From assembly GCA_022571255.1 (NCBI GenBank), contig JACZYD010000005.1, positions 1 through 53,321 on the forward strand: a stretch of 53,321 nt of DNA, given 5' to 3'. Position 1 is the first letter of the stretch; each line of letters starts with the position of its first letter. The notes under the pieces were generated by a model that did no database searches, was not told the origin of the DNA, and worked only from the letters and a program-made list of their open reading frames with translations. The stretch comes from Bacteroidota bacterium. GTDB lineage: Bacteria > Bacteroidota > Rhodothermia > Rhodothermales > UBA10348. Both the position numbers and the translations under genes were made by a program. Positions 42,309-50,597 of this stretch are shown in pieces.

Positions 42309-43395
42309 TTCCTGTTGTGCTGTTGTGTGATACTTCGTTTTGAGTCAGATCGGTCAGGTAATTTACGATCCCTTCTTCCAAAAACATGGCAATTTGTTCG
42401 CGATATTCGGGAGTCCTCAGACGAGCCTCGCTCTCGAGATTACTCACCACCCCGATTTCAGCCAGAATTCCGGGGGCATCTGCACCCACCAGAACTACAA
42501 ATGGAGCTGTTTTTACTCCCCAGTTGCTTACATCCTTGTTCCGTTCACTTGCATTCCCGAAAAGGCTTCGCTGAACGTAACGCGCAATTTTTCTGGATTC
42601 CTGAAGTTTTATTCGATCACCCATTCGCTGAATCATATGATTGAATTCAGCCACTGAATAATCCGAATTCTGATTCTCTACTTCAGCGAGTCGTAAGGCG
42701 AACCGATCGGCTTCCGGTCCGAAATAATATGTTTCCAGCGGGACCACACGATCATCCGGGATGGAATTGACATGAATTGAGACAAAAAGATCGGCATTCC
42801 GAGAGTTAGAAAACTCGGCCCGTCCACGAAGAGCGATCGTAGAATCTGTCGACCGGGTCATTAAAACCCTGTAGCCATACCCGTGCGCAAGTCTTCTTCG
42901 AAGACGTTCTGCCACGTCAAGAGTGATGTCTTTTTCTCGGGCTCCGGTAATTCCAATGGCTCCTGGATCCGTACCACCATGACCTGCATCAATGACGATC
43001 GTTTTTACTCCGAGGTCAAAAAGTGCGCGCAGTGAAGATGTACCATCTCCGATCGCCGCATACTCACTGGCCGTCGGAATGTCGCCCTCGTGAACCATCA
43101 AGTCTGGTGCAACCGACTGATCTGGCAGCAGAATCGCCGTCCGGGATAAAAACGTTGTCGCTTCGGTGACCAGAATCTGTGGAGCAGAATCACGAAACAC
43201 GTAGTCCGCCGCCAGCAGCAAAGTTACCAAAAGGACAAAAAGACCACTTACCCCGGTCACATAAGGGTGAGCTGAATACGAACTGCCACGTGGTTGCCGA
43301 TCGCGTATGCGAACATTGTCTTCGTAGATTTCCCGCAGGATATGTGCCCTGTCGGTATCAGGTCTACGATCATTCACGCTTTGTCTATCGGCCAC
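42286..43395 (-). CDS. Membrane-anchored N-acetylmuramoyl-L-alanine amidase (Amidase_3)
   Basis: 369 residues. A cytoplasmic basic start of about 45 residues leads into one helix (GVSGLFVLLVTLLLAADYVF), so the enzyme faces the periplasm. The Amidase_3 domain (about 130-350) has zinc and catalytic motifs TIVIDAGHGGTDPGAIG, REKDITLDVAERL, LFVSIHVNS and ILAEIGVVSN (catalytic Glu). It cuts the amide bond between MurNAc and the peptide stem. The ~60 residues between helix and domain are unassigned. The tail is acidic (GNAAEEEE). The GTG start lies 38 bases after the EF-G-like gene, and it overlaps the actin gene by 23 bases. Confidence 0.92.
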   Translation of the reverse strand: MADRQSVNDRRPDTDRAHILREIYEDNVRIRDRQPRGSSYSAHPYVTGVSGLFVLLVTLLLAADYVFRDSAPQILVTEATTFLSRTAILLPDQSVAPDLMVHEGDIPTASEYAAIGDGTSSLRALFDLGVKTIVIDAGHGGTDPGAIGITGAREKDITLDVAERLRRRLAHGYGYRVLMTRSTDSTIALRGRAEFSNSRNADLFVSIHVNSIPDDRVVPLETYYFGPEADRFALRLAEVENQNSDYSVAEFNHMIQRMGDRIKLQESRKIARYVQRSLFGNASERNKDVSNWGVKTAPFVVLVGADAPGILAEIGVVSNLESEARLRTPEYREQIAMFLEEGIVNYLTDLTQNEVSHNSTTGNAAEEEE

Positions 43396-43433
43396 GTCGA
43401 CATCAGGTTTCAGTTGACTTTTTTACGCCGTAC

Positions 43434-45554
43434 TCAGACCTCCGCCAGTTCTTCCGCCTCTGAGATCACTTTCTCCTGCACGTTCCGCGGCATCGCCTCA
43501 TAGCGGTCAAATGTGGAACGATGCAACCCCCTTCCCTGGGTCAATGATCGAACCACCGTTGAATACCGAAAAAGCTCCGCTTCTGGCACATCGGCAACGA
43601 TTTTTTGAAATATTCCTTCCGATTCAATGCCCTGGATCCGAGCCCGGCGCGTATTCATATCCCCCATGATTTCTCCTGTGTAGGATTCCGGACACAATAC
43701 TTCTACGCGATGAATGGGCTCCAGAATAACGGGTACTGCAGATCTGAAAGCGTCCCGATAACACATTCGCGCGGCTGACTTGAAAGCTGCGTCGTTCGAA
43801 TCCACCGGATGCATACCCCCGTCGTGAATCACGACGCGGACATCGCCAACCGGATAACCCGCTACCGGTCCCTTCTGGCTGGCTTCAAGGACTCCCTTTC
43901 GGATGGCACCAAAGAACCGGCGCATGTCAATAACACCCCCTACAACAGCATTTACGAATTCAATGGTTGATCCCCAGGGAGTTTTCTCTTCGTGAACTCC
44001 GCGTACGTTGATATCAGCTGGAGCATTGAACTCGCCGGTTAAGGGTTCGATGAGCATGGAAATATCGGCGAACTGCCCCGCACCACCCGTCTGTTTCTTG
44101 TGACGATATTTCGAGCGAGCCTGTGCCTGGACGGTCTCCCGGTAAGCAATTTTAGGACGTGAAAAAACGATATCAACACCGAATCGGTGTTTCAGTCTGT
44201 ATTTGGCAATGGCCAGATGCATTTCGCCCTGCCCACCCAGCACCAACTGGCTCAAATGCTGGTCGTGTAAAGCATGCAGCGATGGATCCTCATGGACAAG
44301 CTGGTGCAGACCCAGTGCAAGTTTATCTTCATCGCCATCGTTCTCGGTCGTTACCGCCGAACTGTACCGGGGAGCCGGGAATTCGATCCGTTCCATGACG
44401 ACCTTGCTTCCTTTGCGGTGAAGCGTATCGTTGGTGTGCGTGTTTTTCAATTTAACCAGCGCACCAATATCTCCGGCGGCCAATTTGCTGACCGGATCAC
44501 GATCGTGGCCGTTGATCGCAAAAAGCTGTCCCAGGCGTTCCATATCTCCCGTGTGAGCGTTAATCAGATCAGTACCTCCTTCGAGTGTACCCGAATACAC
44601 ACGCACGAATGAATAGTCACCCACATGGTGCTCCGCCATCGTGCGATACACAAGCGCAACGGGCTCGGCGGAAGGATCAGGAGCAATCGTCGCACCATCC
44701 ATCGTCGCAGGTTCCGGAACATCGCTTGGACTCGGACACACATTGCCTACGAACTCCATCAATCGGGAAACACCGATATTGGATGTAGCACTGGTGAGAA
44801 AGATCGGGTAAAGCTGCCTTTTAACCATAGCCTCACGCAAGCCGCCCCGCATTTCTTCCTCAGACAAATTGCCCTTTTCAAAATAAAGCTCCATGAGGCT
44901 CTCATCATTCTCTGCGATATTTTCAACGAGCTCGTTATGCAGGTCTTCCGCCTCCGCCAGGAATTCTTCAGAAATATCTGAATAGCTCGATTTTCCATGA
45001 TCGTCAAACTTGATTTCTTTCATCAGCAGGACATCAATCACGGATCTCGACCCTTCACCCGCAGGGAGCTGGACTACAGTAGCGCCCCTACCAAATCGTT
45101 CCTTGATCTGAGCAATACTCGTCCTGAAATCAGCTTTTGGCTTATCCATGTGATTGATCACGAACATGACAGGTGTCCCGGCCTCTTCAGCCGCCCGCCA
45201 TCCCAGTTCCGTCCCTACCTGTACGCCGTCGACCGCATTGATGACGAATATTGCAGTGTTTACCACGTGCAGAGATGCCGCCACCTCACCCACAAAGTCA
45301 GGATAACCCGGTGTGTCAATTACGTTGATTTTGATTCCGCCATATTCGACATGGACAAGCGAAGCAAAAACCGACATTTCTCGTTCATGTTCGCTGGAGT
45401 GATAATCACTGACAGTGGTACCTTCCTCAATGCTCCCCATTCTCTGCAGCACTCCCGTGGCATAGAGCATTGCTTCCGAAAGCATGGTTTTCCCGCTTCC
45501 CTGGTGTCCTACCAGCGCCACGTTGCGAATATTTCCTGACTCAAATACCTTCAT
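43434..45554 (-). CDS. EF-G-like GTPase (FusA2-type)
   Basis: 706 residues with all five EF-G domains. G1 is ALVGHQGSGKT, G3 is DTPGYPDFVGEV, and G4 reads NHMDKPKAD where EF-G has NKMD. A following GGQGEMHLAIAKYRLKHRFG (domain III), the domain IV segment KTGGAGQFADISMLIEPL type, and domain V RRARIQGIE complete it. The NHMD and the shorter G domain fit the EF-G2/FusA2 group, whose role in ribosome recycling or stress is not settled, rather than the main EF-G. It is the first gene of the leftward run that continues into the amidase-actin cassette. Confidence 0.9.
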   Translation of the reverse strand: MKVFESGNIRNVALVGHQGSGKTMLSEAMLYATGVLQRMGSIEEGTTVSDYHSSEHEREMSVFASLVHVEYGGIKINVIDTPGYPDFVGEVAASLHVVNTAIFVINAVDGVQVGTELGWRAAEEAGTPVMFVINHMDKPKADFRTSIAQIKERFGRGATVVQLPAGEGSRSVIDVLLMKEIKFDDHGKSSYSDISEEFLAEAEDLHNELVENIAENDESLMELYFEKGNLSEEEMRGGLREAMVKRQLYPIFLTSATSNIGVSRLMEFVGNVCPSPSDVPEPATMDGATIAPDPSAEPVALVYRTMAEHHVGDYSFVRVYSGTLEGGTDLINAHTGDMERLGQLFAINGHDRDPVSKLAAGDIGALVKLKNTHTNDTLHRKGSKVVMERIEFPAPRYSSAVTTENDGDEDKLALGLHQLVHEDPSLHALHDQHLSQLVLGGQGEMHLAIAKYRLKHRFGVDIVFSRPKIAYRETVQAQARSKYRHKKQTGGAGQFADISMLIEPLTGEFNAPADINVRGVHEEKTPWGSTIEFVNAVVGGVIDMRRFFGAIRKGVLEASQKGPVAGYPVGDVRVVIHDGGMHPVDSNDAAFKSAARMCYRDAFRSAVPVILEPIHRVEVLCPESYTGEIMGDMNTRRARIQGIESEGIFQKIVADVPEAELFRYSTVVRSLTQGRGLHRSTFDRYEAMPRNVQEKVISEAEELAEV

Positions 45555-45642
45555 ATCTTACGAACCTTGAATACTTCGCTCTATATCGAATTGGCAAGAC
45601 CGAAATATACATCCGGTCGCATAATTTTCAAGCTCGGAACCG

Positions 45643-46416
45643 ATGCCTCCTGACCCTGTGAATATCGCTGCGAAATCGCATATGATCGCAATAGAAACGT
45701 CGTCTGATGTATGCAGTGTCGCCGCATTCTCAGACGGGATCCTGATACAGGAAATACGGACCGACATCGCGCGATCTCACGCAACACAGCTGGTCCCGAT
45801 GATGGAACGGCTGCTCACGGAGTCTCTGGACACCCATATCGATGTCATCGCTGTCTCATCGGGCCCCGGCTCTTTTACAGGCCTTCGAATTGGCGTGAGT
45901 GCGGCCAAAGGATTGGCCTTTGCACGAAGGGCTCGAATCGTATCTGTGCCGACGCTTACCGGGATCGCACATGGCGTCATGAAACAGAGTTTTACGGTAC
46001 AGAGCAGCCGAACTCGTTCGCCTGCCGAACAGGCCATCATTGTTGTTTCGCCTTCGCGTAAAGAGGAAGTCTACTGCGCAGCGTTTCGCGGATACTCTGG
46101 AGAATACCCGCGATGCGTTCTCACGGAAGCAGCCGTTGACATTCATTCCTTTGAGGACCTGTTCGCCCGAAATGGAATCAGAAATGCACAGGTGATTCTT
46201 TCCGCTCCAATTCCAGTATTTGAATCGCTCATGGAAAAAATTCCTTCGTATACCGTCCGTGTCAAGAAACCAAGCGCCGTCGATGTGGGTTACTGGGCGC
46301 TTCAAAAGGTATTCCGAGGTGAATACGAAGACACTTCCACGTATGAGCCGTATTATTTAAAAGCGTTTCATGCCGAAAAGCCGAGGCTTTCGGCACTGGA
46401 CCGCCTTTCTTTCTGA
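45643..46416 (+). CDS. tsaB: tRNA threonylcarbamoyladenosine biosynthesis protein TsaB
   Basis: 257 residues, ASKHA fold. MIAIETSSDVCSVAAFSDG, VIAVSSGPGSFTGLRIGVSA with AKGLAFARRA, and a C-terminal YEPYYLKAFHAEKPR typify TsaB, the partner of TsaD and TsaE in making t6A37 of ANN-decoding tRNAs. The ATG at 45682 (MIAIETSS) would give a usual N-terminus, whereas 45643 adds 13 residues (MPPDPVNIAAKSH); neither has a clear ribosome binding site. It is divergent from the EF-G-like gene and 19 bases before accD. Confidence 0.93.
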   Translation: MPPDPVNIAAKSHMIAIETSSDVCSVAAFSDGILIQEIRTDIARSHATQLVPMMERLLTESLDTHIDVIAVSSGPGSFTGLRIGVSAAKGLAFARRARIVSVPTLTGIAHGVMKQSFTVQSSRTRSPAEQAIIVVSPSRKEEVYCAAFRGYSGEYPRCVLTEAAVDIHSFEDLFARNGIRNAQVILSAPIPVFESLMEKIPSYTVRVKKPSAVDVGYWALQKVFRGEYEDTSTYEPYYLKAFHAEKPRLSALDRLSF

Positions 46417-46435
46417 ACTATTCAGCATAACGAGA

Positions 46436-47299
46436 ATGTCCTGGTTTAAAAGGCAAGCAAAAGGAATCAAGACTGCACTCAACGATCAGATCAACGTGCC
46501 CGAAGGTCAGTGGGTGAAATGCCCGGGGTGTTCCCAGCCACTCAACGCAAGAGAGCTGGGTAATAATTTATTGGTCTGCCCGAAGTGTACGTATCACTTT
46601 AAAATGACAAGTCAGGATTACTTTGAGCTGCTTTTCGATGACCGGAAGTTCAGAATATTTGACGATAATCTGATTTCTGTCGACCCTCTCGATTTTACAG
46701 ACAAGAAGGCCTATACGACCCGCCTGAAAAACACCCGGAAGAAAACCGGGCTTTCTGATTCCGCACGGGCGGCTACAGGTAAGGTCGGTGGTCATTCTGT
46801 ATCCATGGCCTCCATGGATTTCTCCTTTATTGGTGGATCGATGGGTTCCGTCGTCGGAGAGGTTATCACGCGCGCGATCAAGAGAGCCTGCAGAAAAAAG
46901 ACGCCCCTCATACTGATTACACAGAGCGGTGGTGCTCGAATGATGGAGGGGGCGTTGAGTTTGATGCAAATGGCTAAAACTGCTGCCAATCTGACAAAAC
47001 TCTCAGACAAAGGTCTCCCGTTCATTGTCATTCTTACCAATCCGACAACCGGAGGTGTGACCGCTTCATTCGCAATGCTTGGCGATGTCCATATTGCAGA
47101 ACCAGGTGCTCTGATAGGATTTGCAGGCCCTCGGATAATCCGCGAAACGATGGGCCAGGATTTACCGGACGGATTTCAGAAGTCCGAATTCGTACAGGAG
47201 CACGGGTTTATTGATATGATCGTAGAGCGAAAAGATCTTCGCGGGCGACTCATTCATCTGCTGCATCTCTTCATGGAGGCGGTACCACTGGCAGACTGA
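46436..47299 (+). CDS. accD: Acetyl-CoA carboxylase carboxyltransferase subunit beta
   Basis: 287 residues. The N-terminal four-Cys zinc module CPGCSQPL...VCPKCTYH, then the crotonase-like carboxyltransferase core: GGSMGSVVGEVITRAI, SGGARMMEGALSLMQMAKT, TNPTTGGVTASFAMLGDV and PGALIGFAGPRIIRET. With AccA it transfers carbon dioxide from biotin to acetyl-CoA, first step of fatty acid synthesis. The start is the ATG at 46436 (MSWFKRQAKGI), the usual N-terminus; the upstream frame overlaps tsaB. Confidence 0.97.
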   Translation: MSWFKRQAKGIKTALNDQINVPEGQWVKCPGCSQPLNARELGNNLLVCPKCTYHFKMTSQDYFELLFDDRKFRIFDDNLISVDPLDFTDKKAYTTRLKNTRKKTGLSDSARAATGKVGGHSVSMASMDFSFIGGSMGSVVGEVITRAIKRACRKKTPLILITQSGGARMMEGALSLMQMAKTAANLTKLSDKGLPFIVILTNPTTGGVTASFAMLGDVHIAEPGALIGFAGPRIIRETMGQDLPDGFQKSEFVQEHGFIDMIVERKDLRGRLIHLLHLFMEAVPLAD

Positions 47300-47324
47300 A
47301 CGGTGCTGTCAAAAAGCGCTAATG

Positions 47325-47361
47325 ACAAAAAAACGTCCAGCGCACCCACTACGCTGGACGT
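47325..47361 (-). terminator. Rho-independent terminator on the minus strand
   Basis: ACGTCCAGCG (47333-47342) and CGCTGGACGT (47352-47361) form a perfect 10-bp stem. Read leftward it is followed by TTTTTT then GTCATT. On the plus strand no T-run follows, so it ends a leftward transcript, most simply that of the small frame at 47423-47803, or works from both sides after accD. Confidence 0.75.
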
Positions 47362-47422
47362 ATCGCAGCTACCTTTGCTTGATCACCCTTGGACATGCCT
47401 TGGGTAGCTCACCCACCTGATA

Positions 47423-47803
47423 CTAAAAAAAATCGTGGGCTTTCGCTCTGTGACCATGCTGAATGGTTTGAGATCGCCACTGAATGGGTGAATCTGTATG
47501 ACAAACCGTTATGTCCCGATAAAACAACTGGATGATCCAGCGGAAAAACTGTATTTTGGCAGTATTCCGTGTCGGAGGTAAGGTGATAAGTACGTTTTGA
47601 CTTACCCACTGCGGATCCAGATCAGCGTAATCGATTTCAGCTGTTATTGAAATAAACGGACGCTCCCCGGGAAGCAGATCATCTACGACTGCGTCCAGCA
47701 GAGCCGGTTGGCATCCTGCCGGCGCGTCCGGAAAAGGACGTAAAAATGCCCTCAACTGGCCACTGCGAAATCTTGACTGGAAGCAAAACGAGAGCAGGCA
47801 CAA
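47423..47803 (-). CDS. Hypothetical protein, possibly real small gene
   Basis: A 126-residue leftward frame with protein-like composition in its middle (LLDAVVDDLLPGERPFISIT, AEIDYADLDPQWVSQNVLIT). It ends about 60 bases before a minus-strand terminator, which is the main support for a transcript. The first 16 residues overlap the start of the rightward SpoIID gene; a TTG at 47753-47755 may be the real start. No family is recognised. The rest of the interval 47300-47745 contains an AGCTACC/GGGTAGCT pair that could fold with the terminator stem. A non-coding RNA is the alternative. Confidence 0.35.
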   Translation of the reverse strand: MCLLSFCFQSRFRSGQLRAFLRPFPDAPAGCQPALLDAVVDDLLPGERPFISITAEIDYADLDPQWVSQNVLITLPPTRNTAKIQFFRWIIQLFYRDITVCHTDSPIQWRSQTIQHGHRAKAHDFF

Positions 47804-49272
47804 TCGTTCTCGCCCTTTCGGTGGGCGTTCTCCTCAGTGCCGTGTCAGAGGCTCCGCGACACGGGACGAGGTTCGAAGATCAGCCAGCGGAAAAGGGCGT
47901 TTCGGACGAATTCATAGTGGTGCGCGTTCTGTCATCGAGCGACCTTTACGAGATCGATGTCTTCGCGAACGATTCCCAGCTGTTGATCACTTTTGATAAT
48001 GATCCATCTTCTTCCCGGGTGATATCGCGCGGCGAACGAACGACGATCGTTGTTGCAGGTGCTCGCGTCCAGCTTCGTTCCGGGACATCAGCAAAAAAGG
48101 CGGCTCGAATCAACGTGGCATCCTTGACCGGTCACGGCCTGTCCATCGGTGGACGGAATCAGACAACCCGCACGTACCGGGGCGAAATGGAATTCAGAGC
48201 AGATACAGAAACGGGAACGCTGACACTCCTTAATCGAGTAACCATTGAAGAATATGTATCGTCCGTGGTTGCCTCAGAATACGGTCTCCGGGATGTAGAG
48301 GGGGCAAAAGCGATGGCCGTGGTCGCCAGAACATACGCACTTCGATCCCGTGCACAACGCATTGAAACAAAGCTGTCCGGGGCGCAGCGCCTGAACGATT
48401 ATGATCTTCTCGATGATACTCGAGCGCAGGTTTACAGGGGCGCGCAGTCCGTCACAGATCAGAGCCGTCGGGCAGCGCTCGAAACTGCGGGAGAGACATT
48501 ATTTTTTGAAGGCGCTTTGATTCAGGCTGTGTATTCCTCCTCGAATGGAGGGAAAACAGCGGCGAACGAGAGTATCTGGGACGCAGAACCCGTCCCCTAT
48601 CTTCGCGGCAAAGACGATCCGTACGATGGAATCTCACCGCATTCCAAATGGCAGGTAGATATTGATCGGGATATGCTTCACGAAGCGCTCTCGGATCGAT
48701 TCGGCCTGCGCGTCGTAGCTCTGCAGTTCAGAAAGCCCGGTACAGACGGCCGAATCAGAGAGGTAAAACTTTTTGGAGACAAGGGCGACGAAAAAACAAT
48801 CGATGGAGGCGCTTTCAGAGTCGTCGCGAGCGCGCATACCAGTCAGTTGAAAAGCACATTTTTTGAGGTTGAAGAGCGTCGTGACCACTACCGTTTCCAT
48901 GGTCACGGTTTTGGCCACGGTGTCGGATTGAGTCAGTGGGGCGCACACGGTATGGCCCTCGGAGGTTCTACCTACAACAATATTTTGGATTTTTATTATC
49001 CCGGGACGACGCTGGTAGCGCAGCTTCCCGGCGAATTTGACCAGCAACCGGCCATAGCACAGGCAAATGCACAACCCGGTTCCACGACAGTCGCCGCCAA
49101 CGATGACGACGCCGACTTGCCGGCTTCCGGTTCACACCGCGTACAACTTGGTTGGGGGGGTGGCTGGAGAGATCTGCACGCCGAGGCAACTTCAGTCGAG
49201 AGGGCATTGCCACCGTCTCACCAGACGTCCGACAGCACGACGAAAAGCCGGAAGCGTCGCATTGGGTGGTAA
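47746..49272 (+). CDS. SpoIID/LytB-domain protein
   Basis: 508 residues. An N-terminal hydrophobic segment (TRAGTIVLALSVGVLLSAV) suggests export. The SpoIID domain spans about 90-420: VTIEEYVSSVVASEYGLRD holds the putative catalytic Glu, AMAVVARTYALR, AVYSSSNGGKTAANESIW, and FHGHGFGHGVGLSQWGAHGM with FYYPGTTL. SpoIID is a lytic transglycosylase acting on denuded glycan during sporulation; non-sporulating bacteria use related proteins in wall remodelling. The last ~75 residues are Gln/Ala/Asp-rich and end with a basic tail (STTKSRKRRIGW), probably disordered. It converges with the broken transporter gene 31 bases away. Confidence 0.9.
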   Translation: MPSTGHCEILTGSKTRAGTIVLALSVGVLLSAVSEAPRHGTRFEDQPAEKGVSDEFIVVRVLSSSDLYEIDVFANDSQLLITFDNDPSSSRVISRGERTTIVVAGARVQLRSGTSAKKAARINVASLTGHGLSIGGRNQTTRTYRGEMEFRADTETGTLTLLNRVTIEEYVSSVVASEYGLRDVEGAKAMAVVARTYALRSRAQRIETKLSGAQRLNDYDLLDDTRAQVYRGAQSVTDQSRRAALETAGETLFFEGALIQAVYSSSNGGKTAANESIWDAEPVPYLRGKDDPYDGISPHSKWQVDIDRDMLHEALSDRFGLRVVALQFRKPGTDGRIREVKLFGDKGDEKTIDGGAFRVVASAHTSQLKSTFFEVEERRDHYRFHGHGFGHGVGLSQWGAHGMALGGSTYNNILDFYYPGTTLVAQLPGEFDQQPAIAQANAQPGSTTVAANDDDADLPASGSHRVQLGWGGGWRDLHAEATSVERALPPSHQTSDSTTKSRKRRIGW

Positions 49273-49303
49273 AGAAGAGCAGCGACAAGTTACCCGATCC
49301 AGA

Positions 49304-50597
49304 TCACCCGCTGCCTTTTCCGAAAGACGGATTGACCCGAATCAGGCCGACTACCAGAAACCCGGGAATTGTGGCGAAAAGAACCCAAACGAAAAACAGC
49401 TCATATCCCAGGGATTCCTGTATCCAGCCGCTGACCATACCCGGAATCATCATACCGAGTGCCATGATGCCCGTGCAGATCGCAAAGTGAGACGTTTTAT
49501 GCTCACCATCGGCGATGTATATCATATATAACATGAATGCAGTAAATCCGAATCCGTATCCGAACTGCTCGACGGCAATCGCAATGTTGATGATGGTGTA
49601 ACTCACTTCATTCATGTAGGCGAGGAACACGTAAACCACATTGGGCAGGTTGATGGCCACGACCATGGGCCACAACCAGAATTTCAGGCCCTGTCGAGAA
49701 ACGGCAATCCCTCCCAGAATTCCACCCGCGACCAAAGCGAGAACTCCTACGAATCCATACGCCAGGCCCAGTTCGGATGTTGAAAGCCCGAGTCCGCCGA
49801 CCTCCGGGTCATCGAGCAGGAATGGGGCTGCCAGTTTGACCAGCTGCCCTTCGGCGAAACGGTAAAACAGAAGAAACAGAACACTCTTCATGATCAGGGG
49901 CTTCCGGAAAAAAGAGACAAACGTTTCCCGGATCTCAGTCATCAACGCCGGGAATGATTCCACTGAGCGCGAGTCGTCTGCCGGCGGCCTGGGCAGCGCC
50001 CACGTGTGATACGCACCGAAACCCATCATCAGCCCTGCGGCAACCAGAAATGTGATCGACCAGGCGTGTTCGATGGCATCGAATTTCGTTTCGAGAAAAC
50101 CGGCGAGCATAACAAGACCCCCCGACCGGCCACCACGGATACTCGATAAAACGTACTCCTGATTCCTACAAAAAACGCCTGGTCTTGATCATCCAGCCCG
50201 AGCATATAAAAACCGTCGGCCGAAATATCATGCGTGGCCGAACTGAAAGCCACTAACCACAAAAACGCCAGGGAATAAGAGAAAAAGGACGAAAGTGGAA
50301 GTGTGAGGGCGACGCCGGCCAGACCTCCGCCAATGAGTAACTGCATGGATAGAATCCAGATTCTCTTGGTCCGAATCGAATCAACAACCGGACTCCAGAA
50401 CGGTTTGATGACCCACGGCAGATACAGCCAGCTGGTATAAAGAGCGATCTCCGTATTCGAAATATCCAGCTTTTTGTACATGATGACCGAAACGGTCACG
50501 ATCAAGATATAAGGCAGTCCTTCCGCGAAATAAAGTGGGGTATCCAGCTCCAGGCTCTGGTCCTTACGGATCGTCCGTCGTCGATACTTTCGCTCAT
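49304..50597 (-). pseudogene. AmpG-like MFS transporter with two frameshifts
   Basis: Three frames together encode one PAT/AmpG-type permease. The ATG at 50595-50597 overlaps the upstream stop as ATGA and gives MSESIDDGRSVR. The second frame, from about 50570, reads KDQSLELDTPLYFAEGLPYI and continues YTSWLYLPWVIKPFWSPVVD and HDISADGFYML to VVAGRG. The third frame, from about 50115, reads GLVMLAGFLETKF to the stop at 49304. The second joint is a run of six G (plus-strand C, 50118-50123) where seven restore the frame. AmpG relatives import muropeptides for recycling. The protein is complete if both indels are repaired; decay, phase variation or read error are all possible. Confidence 0.8.

Noticed and set aside
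41436-42644. 402-residue rightward frame opposite the actin and amidase
   Set aside because: It is antisense to two well-supported genes and has shadow-like composition.
50029-50505. Two separate small transporter genes at 50029-50505 and 49304-50110
   Set aside because: Together with MSESIDDG at 50597 they form one continuous transporter once two indels are allowed; separate genes would each lack half the fold.
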